From assembly GCA_020633955.1 (NCBI GenBank), contig JACKCP010000009.1, forward strand, positions 60,865 to 124,864: DNA of 64,000 nucleotides, written 5' to 3'. The notes below the pieces were generated by a model. The model did no database searches, had not been told where the DNA came from, and worked only from the letters and a program-made list of their open reading frames with translations. Below are positions 43,778 to 52,792 of this stretch, in pieces (the first letter of the stretch is position 1; the number at the start of each line of letters is the position of its first letter). This DNA is from Desulfobacteraceae bacterium (GTDB lineage Bacteria; Desulfobacterota; Desulfobacteria; Desulfobacterales; JACKCP01). A program made the position numbers and the translations under genes.

Positions 43778-43883
43778 ATGCAGGACTAAGGCTTTCACAA
43801 TTTAAAATTGTAAAGTGGAGGTAAGTTCAGTATACTTAAAATTTGAAAGAAGATATATAAATCTGATAAATGAGGATAATTCC

Positions 43884-44078
43884 ATGAACACAAAAGAGAA
43901 ACTAATAAACGAGATTGAGCAAACCCCTGAGCCGCTGCTCTCTGAAGTACTCGATTTCCTTCATTTTCTAAAAGCGAAGACTTTTCAAAACAAACTAGAT
44001 GACGCTGTAATGAGCGAATCCTCTCTGAAAAAGGATTGGCTAAACCCGGTAGAGGATGAAGCATGGCAAAGTTTGTAA
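43884..44078 (+). CDS. DUF2281-type antitoxin
   Basis: A 64-residue protein. The start at 43884 has GAGGAT nine bases upstream; a longer reading to 43815 starts inside attC-proximal DNA and lacks a site. The N-terminus (KLINEIEQTPEPLLSEVLDF) and LHFLKAK give the DUF2281 signature, and the C-terminus (WLNPVEDEAW) would be the toxin-binding tail. It overlaps the toxin gene by 16 bases. It lies about 105 bases after the attC core, so it is the second cassette. Confidence 0.85.
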   Translation: MNTKEKLINEIEQTPEPLLSEVLDFLHFLKAKTFQNKLDDAVMSESSLKKDWLNPVEDEAWQSL

Positions 44079-44395
44079 AGGGCGACGTGGTTGTGGTCCC
44101 ATTTCCGTTCTCAGATCTAACCCATGCAAAGCGACGCCCCGCACTTGTTATTTCCATCCTGGAGGGGGATGACGCAATACTTTGCCAGATAACAAGCAAG
44201 AGCATATCTGACAACTACGCAGTCTCAGTTGATGACGTTGACTTTCGGTCGGGTGGTCTAAAACAGTCAAGCAACATAAGGCCCAACCGTTTATTCACGG
44301 CAGACACCAATATCATTCTATATCGGGCAGGCAGCATCAAACAAGATAAGTTGAACCAGGTTATCAATAAAATAATTGAAATTATCAAGGCATAA
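44063..44395 (+). CDS. PemK/MazF-family toxin
   Basis: A 110-residue protein of the MazF/PemK endoribonuclease family, which cuts mRNA at short sequences. Family features are the opening KGDVVVVPFPFSDL, the RPALVIS motif with the catalytic Arg, ILCQITSKS and a C-terminal helix. It is intact and overlaps its antitoxin, a typical type II pair. Such pairs are frequent in integron cassette arrays, where they resist loss of the array. Base composition is richer in G and C than the flanking chromosome, consistent with transfer. Confidence 0.92.
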   Translation: MAKFVKGDVVVVPFPFSDLTHAKRRPALVISILEGDDAILCQITSKSISDNYAVSVDDVDFRSGGLKQSSNIRPNRLFTADTNIILYRAGSIKQDKLNQVINKIIEIIKA

Positions 44396-44468
44396 AGCCC
44401 GCTAATCTCCTGTTTCAGGATAGTTGCCAGACAGGTATAATCCTTTTGGAAGGAGATGTTCAAAAAAC

Positions 44469-45578
44469 TTAGCTGTAAAAACATGCTTTGTTTTTTCCTG
44501 TTTCCTTTGCCTGATATAATGCCTGATCTGCCTGATTCAGTGCTAAATCTATATCCTGATTGTCAATATCTATAAACGATACTCCAATGCTTATGGTGAC
44601 ATGAGGAGCCACTTTTGAATATTCATGTGGAATATTAATATGATGTATTGTTTTAAGTATTTTATTTGCTATTCCTGATGCATCTTTTTTATCTGTAAAC
44701 GGAAAAAGCAGAATAAACTCTTCACCGCCTACTCTTGCAGCAAGATCAAATTTCCTGTTGGCATTGGAATTTAAAACTTCAGAAACTTTTTTAAGCACTC
44801 GTCTCCCTGAGCATGACCGTATCCGTCATTATATTTTTTAAAATCATCTATATCTGTAAATAAAACCGCTATGGGAAAAATTCCGTTTCCTGTCTGGGTT
44901 ATCAGCCTTTTTAAATGCTGTTTTAAAATCTTCTGTTTGCAAGGCCTGTTAACTCATCTTTGTTGGAAAGATTTTCTAAAAACTTATTTTTTCTTTTAAG
45001 AGAATATTTTGTTATTTCCTGAATAAGTCCGTAAACAAAAGCTTTTTTGTAATTAAGTTCCCGCTCGGCTGCAGAAAGAAGAGAAACTATGATAAGTGAA
45101 ACTGATACAGCAAAAAGATTTATTTTTACTTCAAAGGGAATGGTCTGGTTAAAATAAAAAAAGGAATGTGTAAAAATACAGCTGATAAAGAAAATAAAAT
45201 CTTGTATTGAAGGGATATTTTATAAACTAGAATTCCTGCCGTGCATACAACAAAAACTCCTACATAATAATGAGATACAAATTCTGACTGAGATATATTT
45301 ACCATAAAAAATATACAGATTATGCCTGTTAAAAGTAAAAATGTCAGCAAACTATCCATAATAAAAGGTTTTTTTGTTTTTTTTAGAATCAGTATTACAG
45401 AAAGAGCCATTGGTGTAACAACCAAAAATCTGAGCTTCCAGGCTAAAGGATAAATGTCGTTAATCATTAATTTATCCATAACTGCAAAAATATTATAAAA
45501 AAAGCATCCGATTATAATAAATAATATATTTTTGTATTTGTCAGATTCAAAACAAAAAGTTTCTGAAATGTTTTTCAA
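44469..45578 (-). pseudogene. Membrane-bound GGDEF diguanylate cyclase with three frameshifts
   Basis: From 45578 leftward the first frame encodes five or six membrane helices (ILFIIIGCFFYNIFAV, FLLLTGIICIFFMV, HYYVGVFVVCTAGILVY). After a shift near 45130 comes VKINLFAVSVSLIIVSLLSA, a helix and the GGDEF opening DELTGLANRRF. A second shift near 44945 leads to IAVLFTDIDDFKKYNDGYGH, and a third near 44797 to LAARVGGEEFILLFP and a complete C-terminus. The active site GGEEF and an inhibitory RxxD (RKFD) are intact. All three shifts are single bases, two of them in homopolymer runs, so sequencing error cannot be excluded. If real, the cyclase is inactive. Confidence 0.8.
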
Positions 45579-47100
45579 TATTTTTTGGAAACCTTAACAG
45601 AAGAAGGGGGTTTTCTTTTGCTGAAAAACAAAATTTTTCAAATTCCAGAATATCATCAGCTTCTTGTATAAGCCTTGTAAAAGTTGATTTTTCCATAAAT
45701 TTCTATTTTAAAAATTATAAGAAGACAACAATCAGGAACCAGATTTATTGCAGGATAATTATTGTGACGGAAGTACATGAGAATAGAACCGATCCAGGGG
45801 AAAAACTTGCTTTTTGTAAAAAAAATCCATAAAAACCTCCACAATTTCAAACCATGTTCCCACCCTGATACAGGTACAACATGTTCTACCTGTAACAGGG
45901 GAGCAAATTTCTGACAAGAGAAAAAAACAACCCTTTGAATGGAATTCGGGTGACAAATTCACTTTTTCTTTTCATACATGACAATGGCAACACACTTTAT
46001 TTTATCAATGTGTCACTATTTCTTGCAGGTATTCCCGCAAAGCAGCGTTTAATATTTTTTACAACTATCCTTGCACAGGTTTATTATAAAAACCCAGGTC
46101 ACAAACTTGTTATTACATATTTTTTATTCTATATATAAATAGATATTAGAATTCTAGAAAAACTGTCTTTTCTAAATTCACTATAATGGCAGGAGAAAGA
46201 ATATATCCCTCTTCACTTTATCAGTTACGTTGAATAGCTGCCAATAAGATCGGAGTTATAACGGATCTTATGCTTTTCGATCTTGTAAAATAAAAAAACA
46301 AATTGGGAGATAATGCTTTTTAGATATTGATCAAAAAACCCATACAGAAATGGCAGAGTCTAATTGCAGAAAGCATTGCAAAACATTCAATGTTCCAGCA
46401 GTTTTAATTTTATCATCTGGCAGCTTGAGAATATCAACGTCTTTTCAGCAAGCAATTCTCCAGATAATCCCTACAAAAAAGGCATGGGAGAATCTTTCAA
46501 TGCTCAGGACTCTACTGAAAAAAGAGTTATTAAGAGTCAGGAAAAAACTTCTAGTAGCCAATGCATTAAACGATCCCGAATGGGATCAAAATCAATATTA
46601 AACTAAACATGATCTCGAACCTGGGATATCCAGTTAATTATCTGATGGCTCACCTGAAAAGCACTATATGTATACTTGATAAGCAAAGAAAATCCTTTTT
46701 TTCAAAAGATATAGAAAATCTTTCTGCTTCAGATTAAGGTACCTTCTTGTAAAGATCAGCTGTTGCTTCTATACCAGAAAAGAGTTCAACTTATCAAAAC
46801 AATCCATGGTAATTCCCCATTTGTGCTTCCTGCCTGAGAATACGAACTAGAAAATGATATCTTTATTTCCGTGGAAAGTACATGCTGAATGATCAGAATA
46901 TCCAGTTTTCACAGGCCTCTGCGATGAATGTACAAAAAAGTTTATGGAATCCATTTGAGTAATTTGGTAATTAAGTCAGGACAAAAAGGTGAAGATCTTT
47001 TGTTTACCCCTGAAAATAATAATATGATTAAACATCCTCTGCTCTGATGTTGCTGAAACTTTTGAGAGAAATTATGTTAAAATCTTTAAATAATTTTTAA
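45579..47100. other. Decayed accessory DNA, no intact gene recognised
   Basis: About 1.5 kb with only short, overlapping readings (e.g. 45759-45962 minus, 45935-46138 plus, 46350-46606 plus in two frames) that match no family I know. A segment at 45590-45690 read leftward (TFTRLIQEADDILEFEKF, then NPLLLLRFPKNIEKHF) resembles a gene end fused to the cyclase, possibly another broken gene. Composition is less uniform than neighbouring chromosome. This is likely a graveyard of transferred DNA. Confidence 0.55.
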
Positions 47101-48849
47101 TTAAAGCATAAGCTCTGATTCAACCTCAATAAAACCTCTGACAGAATTTATTAAAAATATTTTTTCACAATCCTTTAATTCATTTTTTAATATAATCTTT
47201 TCCTGAATTTTTTTTTCATCAAGAAGATACTGTCTCATTGTGCCGGGCAAAAGGCCGCAGGAATAATGTGGAGTATAAAGACACCCGTTTTTTTGTATTA
47301 CAACATTTGCATAACATGACTCTGTTATTTCATTTTTTTCATTTACAAGAATAACATCATCAAATTTTTTATATTTTGATAAAATATTTTCATATATTTT
47401 TCTGTTTGTGGTTTTGTGATACAAAAACCGGTTTTTTGAACTGATATTTTCATCTGCCAGACATACTTTCCACTTTATTCTTTTTTCAAGTGGATTATCC
47501 ACAAGCTCAAAATTTTCAAATGACAATCCGCCGTTTCTTGAAAAAAGAACCCTTACCCTCAAAAACCTGTCAGACCTGAATTTTTTTAAGGAATCAATAA
47601 ATTTTTCCAGACTGAATTCAAATGAAAAATACTTTGCAGATTCAACAATTCTTTTGACATGATAGTCCTCAAGATAAAATCCTTTACCCGGCAGATAAAG
47701 CATGGTTTCAAGAAGCATGAAATCAGGTTCAGGTTCTGAAACAACAAGAGCCTTGCTCATGCACTCTTCATACTCTTCCTCTGCCCTTGAGTCCCATACA
47801 ATTCCTCCGCCGGTTCCGTAAAAACCAAGCTCCTTTTTTTTATCTATATAAAGGGTTCTTATGGAAACATTGAAAACTGATTTTCTGCCGGGCATCATAT
47901 ATCCCATAGCGCCCGTATATATTCCCCTTTGAGAAGTTTCAAGCCCGCTGATATATTCCATTGCCTTGATTTTAGGAGCACCTGTTATGGAGGCACAGGG
48001 GAAAAGGGCCTTAAATATTTCTGATATTGTAGCATTTGTCCTGCATTTTACAGTTGAAGTCATCTGAAAAACCCTTGAATATTTTTCAATTTCAAAAATT
48101 TTTTCTGCTTTTACAGATGATTTTTCAGAAATTTTTGAAAAATCATTTCTCATCATATCAAGAATCATTACATTTTCAGCCTGATCCTTTATAGAATGTG
48201 CAAGGATATTTTTATTTATTTCATCATCTTCAGCATTGATTCCCCTTTTTATTGTACCCTTCATTGGTTTTGAAATAAGAATATCATTTTCCAGGGAGAA
48301 AAAAAGTTCAGGAGAAGCACTTATTACAGCAAATTCATCTGTTTCAACAAAACCGCAGTAGGGGCTGTCAAGACCTGCAAAATGTTTTACAAAGATATCA
48401 AATGCAGGCTCGTTTACAAAACAACTCATAAGAAAGGTAAAATTAAGCTGGTAAATATCACCCTGCTCTATTCTGTTTTTGATAAATTCAATTTTTTTTT
48501 CATAATCTTCATATGACAAAGGTATTTTCCACTCAGGATTCCAGTCTGATTTTTCATCTCTTAAAAAACTATCAATATCTATAACATCAACTTTTTTATA
48601 AATCCCAAACCAGAGATAATCGGAAATTTTATTTTGCTTTACAAAAAACTTGGAATCAAATGCCTTGGAAGCTTCATAACTTACAAATCCAGCTGCAAAA
48701 TAACCTGCTGCAACCATTTTTTCAATGTATACAAGAGAATCTTCTACGTTCTCAAAATCTCTGCATCTGACAATTTCAAGGGGTTCACTGAATGCATAAA
48801 AAGATTTGCCATCCCTTTTAAATAAAAAACTTTTTTTTAAAAATTCCAT
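47101..48849 (-). CDS. pabB: Fused aminodeoxychorismate synthase I / aminodeoxychorismate lyase
   Basis: A 582-residue bifunctional enzyme for p-aminobenzoate, a folate precursor. Residues 1-360 are PabB (chorismate-binding: ISASPELFF, ISKPMKGTIKRG, DMMRNDFSKI, GAPKIKAMEYISGLE, RGIYTGAMGY). Residues about 375-582 are PabC, a PLP aminotransferase-IV fold lyase (LLETMLYLPGKGFYLEDYH, then NEITESCYANVVI, LLPGTMRQYLL). The glutamine amidotransferase PabA is not encoded nearby and must come from elsewhere. It is divergent from the HD-GYP gene and borders the accessory island. Confidence 0.93.
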   Translation of the reverse strand: MEFLKKSFLFKRDGKSFYAFSEPLEIVRCRDFENVEDSLVYIEKMVAAGYFAAGFVSYEASKAFDSKFFVKQNKISDYLWFGIYKKVDVIDIDSFLRDEKSDWNPEWKIPLSYEDYEKKIEFIKNRIEQGDIYQLNFTFLMSCFVNEPAFDIFVKHFAGLDSPYCGFVETDEFAVISASPELFFSLENDILISKPMKGTIKRGINAEDDEINKNILAHSIKDQAENVMILDMMRNDFSKISEKSSVKAEKIFEIEKYSRVFQMTSTVKCRTNATISEIFKALFPCASITGAPKIKAMEYISGLETSQRGIYTGAMGYMMPGRKSVFNVSIRTLYIDKKKELGFYGTGGGIVWDSRAEEEYEECMSKALVVSEPEPDFMLLETMLYLPGKGFYLEDYHVKRIVESAKYFSFEFSLEKFIDSLKKFRSDRFLRVRVLFSRNGGLSFENFELVDNPLEKRIKWKVCLADENISSKNRFLYHKTTNRKIYENILSKYKKFDDVILVNEKNEITESCYANVVIQKNGCLYTPHYSCGLLPGTMRQYLLDEKKIQEKIILKNELKDCEKIFLINSVRGFIEVESELML

Positions 48850-48953
48850 TTTTATTCCTGATTCATATTTTTTTAACTTGACTGATAATATCTTAAATTG
48901 TATTAGTCAATTTAAAACTAATTAGCACTATCTAACTTTATAAGGACATATAA

Positions 48954-49646
48954 ATGCAAGGTGATACTGTTATCAAAAACAACTTCCTCTACAATGAATT
49001 CCTGCTGTCCTGCAACGGATGTCCCTGTCTTCCCGATTATTCAAAACTTCTGCATGATTTTGCAACATCACTTGGAAAGGCTCTTGATGCCAGAGATAAC
49101 TCCACCAAGGAGCACTCCAATGAAGTAGCCGACATATCTTCAATAATCGGAAAATCCATTGGTTTAAAAAAACAGCAGCTTGAAGTCATTCATCTTGCAG
49201 GACATTTACATGATATTGGTAAAATTGGAATCCCCGATAATATTCTTTTTAAAAAAGACAAACTCACATCAAAAGAATGGGAATGCATAAAAACCCATCC
49301 CATGGTTGGTGCTGAAATTGTTTCTTCAATTGAAGGGTTTACAGAAAAAAATTCAATTAAGGATATTATCATGCATCACCATGAAAGATACGATGGAAAA
49401 GGTTACCCGTCAGGGCTTAAAGGATATGATATTCCCCTTGGTGCAAGAATCATTGCAGTTGCCGATTCAGTATCTGCAATGATGCAGCAAAGACCATACA
49501 GAAACAAAATGAATTTTGAAGCAACCGTCACAGAAGTTTTTCAAAATTCTGGAACTCAGTTTGATCCATTAATTGTCAACGCCTTCAGTAAAAACCTTGA
49601 AATAATAGAAAACTATCTAAAGAGGAAAAAAAATGAACCTAAATGA
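48954..49646 (+). CDS. HD-GYP domain phosphodiesterase
   Basis: A 230-residue protein, essentially one HD-GYP domain, expected to degrade c-di-GMP. The metal-binding HDIGK is at 86-90 and the HHHERYDGKGYP motif at 141-152, both complete. The short N-terminal segment carries a Cys cluster (LSCNGCPCLPDY, Cys20, 23 and 25) that might bind metal or a redox cofactor. No receiver or sensor domain precedes it. It overlaps the DUF2325 gene by 14 bases. Confidence 0.92.
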   Translation: MQGDTVIKNNFLYNEFLLSCNGCPCLPDYSKLLHDFATSLGKALDARDNSTKEHSNEVADISSIIGKSIGLKKQQLEVIHLAGHLHDIGKIGIPDNILFKKDKLTSKEWECIKTHPMVGAEIVSSIEGFTEKNSIKDIIMHHHERYDGKGYPSGLKGYDIPLGARIIAVADSVSAMMQQRPYRNKMNFEATVTEVFQNSGTQFDPLIVNAFSKNLEIIENYLKRKKNEPK

Positions 49647-50805
49647 TTTCATCCCATCAGGGAAAAGAAAAAAATTAAATGAAATAAAAGGTCATTTTCA
49701 CTGTTCCATAGTAGGAACCTGCCTTAGTCTCAAGGAGCTTGAAAAAATTCAGAGAAAGGCAAATGTTTTAATTCCCAAAAACTCCACAGAACATGAAATC
49801 CATGGAATTTTTGTATATCTTGCAGGAGAAGACGAACTCCCGGCAAAACTCATGACAAAGCTTCTTGATAAAAAATTTGAAAAGGAAGTAAGAGAATTTT
49901 CAAAATTAAAAACAGACAGTGAGCTTAAACAAAAGTGGAAACATGAATACGAAAATGGAAATATACCCGGTCCTTACTGGGCGTTGATGAGCCATCCCTT
50001 TTCCTCGGCAAAAACCCTTGCAGATGCATTTGGTGAAGTTCATATGCTTTCACATATGATAGGACGAAGCACTAGAGCTGATATAAAAAGAGTAAAAAGA
50101 GTTGAAGAAGAAAATGACAGGCTCAATGTTAAAATCAGAACACTAAAAAGGGCATACAGCGAAAAATTTGCAGATTTAAATAAAAAATATGAGCAGGAAA
50201 AAACAAAAACAAACCAGTTGTTTTCTTATTTAGACGATACAGAAAAAGAGCTCAATGAGCTTAAAAACAAAAATAATTCAGCTGCTGCCCAAAATGATAA
50301 CAGCTTACAAAGCCAGAAAATCTTTGAGCTTGAAAGCAGCGTAGATTTTTTAAAAAATGAAAACGCCATTTTATGCAAAAAAATTAAGGATCTTGAAAAA
50401 GAACTGGAATCAAAAAAATACATAAACAGCTTTTTTGAACCATTGAATAATCCTCCCCAAGAGATTAAGTGCAGTGGATGCACTTCAAATAATTGTCCTG
50501 GACCTGATCTTTGCGGAAAAAAGATTTTATATGTTGGAGGAAGAAAAAACATTCTGCCAAGATACAAGGAAATTGTTGAGGAATACGGAGGAGAATTCAT
50601 TTACCATGACGGCGGGATGGAATCTTCAAAAAAAAGCATAGATAATGCAGTATCATCTGCTGACATGGTTTTTTGTCCAGTTGACTGTACAAGCCATGAT
50701 GCATGTCTCAGACTGAAAAAGATCTGTAAAAAAACCGAAAAATCATTTATCCCGCTCAAGTCTTCTGGAGCATCATCTTTTGGAAGGTATATAAAAAATA
50801 TTTAA
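49633..50805 (+). CDS. DUF2325 protein with coiled coil
   Basis: A 390-residue protein. Residues 1-150 are an N-terminal domain (CSIVGTCLSLKELEKI and SEIHGIFVYLAGEDE-like stretch) known from DUF2325 proteins. A long coiled coil spans about 155-265. A Cys-rich link (CSGCTSNNCPGPDLCGKK) leads to the DUF2325 Rossmann-like domain (ILYVGGRKNILPRYKEIVEE, then VFCPVDCTSHDACLRLKKIC). Function unproven; the pair with HD-GYP suggests a c-di-GMP or stress pathway. Confidence 0.85.
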   Translation: MNLNDFIPSGKRKKLNEIKGHFHCSIVGTCLSLKELEKIQRKANVLIPKNSTEHEIHGIFVYLAGEDELPAKLMTKLLDKKFEKEVREFSKLKTDSELKQKWKHEYENGNIPGPYWALMSHPFSSAKTLADAFGEVHMLSHMIGRSTRADIKRVKRVEEENDRLNVKIRTLKRAYSEKFADLNKKYEQEKTKTNQLFSYLDDTEKELNELKNKNNSAAAQNDNSLQSQKIFELESSVDFLKNENAILCKKIKDLEKELESKKYINSFFEPLNNPPQEIKCSGCTSNNCPGPDLCGKKILYVGGRKNILPRYKEIVEEYGGEFIYHDGGMESSKKSIDNAVSSADMVFCPVDCTSHDACLRLKKICKKTEKSFIPLKSSGASSFGRYIKNI

Positions 50806-50866
50806 CTGAACTTGGATTCCAATATTTTAAAAATAATTTTTTAAGTCCCCATACTCCCTCTAAGCG

Positions 50867-50904
50867 AATCTGCCGCCTGATAAAAAAATATCAGACGGCA
50901 GATT
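50867..50904. terminator. Hairpin between convergent genes
   Basis: AATCTGCCG and TGATA pair with TATCA and CGGCAGATT around a central A-run (two-base mismatch inside). It sits between the DUF2325 stop (plus) and the TRAP permease stop (minus) and may serve both. No clear U-tract follows on either strand. Confidence 0.6.
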
Positions 50905-52203
50905 TCATTTAATAAAACCAAAAACCTTAGGAAGATACAATACCATATCGGGAAGATAGGTAATAAGCATAAGCACAAAAATCTGAATAATTAAAAAAGG
51001 AAAAACCGCTTTTGAAATTTTTACAATTCCATTGCCTGAAATTGTATCTGTAATAAACAGTGAAACACCCATTGGAGGTGTGCAGTAACCAATTGCAAGA
51101 TTTACAGTCATTATGAGACCAAAATGAAGAGGATCAATATTAAAACTGTAAAGCATTGGGACTATTACAGGTCCGATAATTAAAACAGCAGAAATAATAT
51201 CCATGAACATTCCAACAACAAGAAGAAAAATATTCATGACAAGAAGAAAACTTATGGATGAGTCAATGCTTCCCATTACAAAATCTGTCAGACGTCCAGG
51301 AATGTTTTCAAGGGTAATGAATCTTCCAAAACATGTGGCACCCGCAACTATCATGAGAAGTGTTGCTGAAGTTACAGCAGAATTTACTGTTACATAATAC
51401 ATATCCTTGATTTTCATTGTTCTGTGGATGAAAATTTCAACAATAAAGGCATAAACGCATGCAACAACAGCAGCTTCATTTGCAGTGAATACTCCTGAAA
51501 ATATACCTCCGAAAATAAGTACAGGAAGCATGATTGCAAAAAAACCATTTTTAAAGGCCTTTATTACTGAAACAAAATCAGGAGGAGGATTTTTTGTAAT
51601 CTTTGTGTCTTTTCTGAAATAAAAAACCGTATAAATACAAAACAGCGCTACAATTAAAAGTCCTGGAACAAACCCTGATAAAAAAAGCCCTTCAAGGGAA
51701 ACATTTGTTATCATGCTGTATAGAATCATTCCAATACTTGGGGGAATAATTACACCAAGGTTTGGTGCCGAAGCCATAAGTCCTGTTGTATATGAATCCG
51801 GATATCCATGCTCTCTTAATGCAGGAATCATAAACCCGCCGATTGCAACAACAGTTGCAACAGTTGAGCCGGAAATAGCGCCAAACATTGCACAGGCTAA
51901 AATTCCGGCCATGCCAAGACCGCCGGGAAGAAAACTTACCATTACATTTGCAATATCAATAAGTTTTTTTACTATTGAACCTTTGGTCATTATGTTGCCG
52001 CATAAAATAAAAAACAAAACAACAACAAGAGCAAAATTATCAAGGCTTTTAAGCAATGTCTGAAAGGCAATCATAAGAGGCATTTCAGTAAAAAGTGCAA
52101 AACCTGCAATTGAAGTAAAAAACAGAGCCATGAAAACCGGTATATAAGATGAAAGACACCCTATAAGAATAAGAAAAACAATAATATCTGACAAATGAAG
52201 CAT
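50905..52203 (-). CDS. dctM: TRAP transporter large permease
   Basis: A 432-residue DctM-type membrane protein with about 12 helices; it couples solute import to the sodium gradient. Family features are LPGGLGMAGILACAMFGAISGS near residue 95, APNLGVIIPPSIGMILYSMI, a conserved loop ALREHGYPDSYTTGLMASAP, and VNLAIGYCTPPMGVSLFI near the end. It is the last gene of the tetR-dctPQM operon. Confidence 0.94.
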   Translation of the reverse strand: MLHLSDIIVFLILIGCLSSYIPVFMALFFTSIAGFALFTEMPLMIAFQTLLKSLDNFALVVVLFFILCGNIMTKGSIVKKLIDIANVMVSFLPGGLGMAGILACAMFGAISGSTVATVVAIGGFMIPALREHGYPDSYTTGLMASAPNLGVIIPPSIGMILYSMITNVSLEGLFLSGFVPGLLIVALFCIYTVFYFRKDTKITKNPPPDFVSVIKAFKNGFFAIMLPVLIFGGIFSGVFTANEAAVVACVYAFIVEIFIHRTMKIKDMYYVTVNSAVTSATLLMIVAGATCFGRFITLENIPGRLTDFVMGSIDSSISFLLVMNIFLLVVGMFMDIISAVLIIGPVIVPMLYSFNIDPLHFGLIMTVNLAIGYCTPPMGVSLFITDTISGNGIVKISKAVFPFLIIQIFVLMLITYLPDMVLYLPKVFGFIK

Positions 52204-52234
52204 AAAATTTATCTCCAGAAACTAAATATAAAAA

Positions 52235-52288
52235 GGAAAGCAGCACATTATCTTTTGGGAGGGAGGATAAAAGTTCATGCTGCCTTCC
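52235..52288 (-). promoter_or_regulatory. Intercistronic stem-loop between dctQ and dctM
   Basis: GGAA-A-GCAGCA (52235-52245) pairs with TGCTGC-C-TTCC (52278-52288), one mismatch, around an inner TTATC/GATAA stem. It fills the 88-base gap between the two permease genes, the only large gap in the operon, and may adjust their relative expression by mRNA stability or partial termination. Confidence 0.45.
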
Positions 52289-52291
52289 ATT

Positions 52292-52780
52292 TCACCAGAC
52301 AAGAAAAAATCTGTAAAATCTTCCCATGGCTCTTAAAATCATTAGACAACCTGTAAGGGGAAGAACTCCGTATACAACCGACATGGGAACTTTTAAAATA
52401 ATTGTACTCTGATTTGTCATGGCCATAAGTTTTATTATGTCCAGACCAAATTTTATTAAAAAAATCCCCATGACCACAGTTGCTAAAAGAGATAAAAACT
52501 CAAAAAATTTTTCTGTTTTGGGAAAAAACTGAATCACTGCGTCAATTTTTACCTGCTGGCTTTTTTTAACTGCAACAGAAGACCCTATAAAAGTTGTATA
52601 AATAATTACAAGCCTTACAAGCTCTTCTGACCAGGCAAGAGTATATGAATAGCCGTATCTCAATACAACATTTAAGAAAAGCCCCCCAAGTGCAAGAAAC
52701 ACAGTTAAAAAAAGAGTAAACTCCTCAAAAACAGTCAGTGTCTTTTCAATCACTCTGAAAATTTTTTTTATTTTTTTCAA
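52292..52780 (-). CDS. dctQ: TRAP transporter small permease
   Basis: A 162-residue DctQ protein with four helices. The family signature is in VVLRYGYSYTLAWSEELVRL and TFIGSSVAVKKSQQVKIDAV, then the final helix VYGVLPLTGCLMILRAMGRF. Separate dctQ and dctM genes, rather than a fusion, are typical of the C4-dicarboxylate-like TRAP type. Confidence 0.93.
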   Translation of the reverse strand: MKKIKKIFRVIEKTLTVFEEFTLFLTVFLALGGLFLNVVLRYGYSYTLAWSEELVRLVIIYTTFIGSSVAVKKSQQVKIDAVIQFFPKTEKFFEFLSLLATVVMGIFLIKFGLDIIKLMAMTNQSTIILKVPMSVVYGVLPLTGCLMILRAMGRFYRFFLVW

Positions 52781-52792
52781 AATAAACCCCTG

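Noticed and set aside
44400..44460. Possible second attC after the toxin gene (ATCTCC...GGAGAT)
   Set aside because: An inverted repeat exists, but the required RYYYAAC and GTTRRRY boxes are absent.
46350..46606. Two overlapping frames of about 80 codons on the plus strand
   Set aside because: No ribosome site, no recognised family, and both frames overlap, so neither can be supported as a gene.
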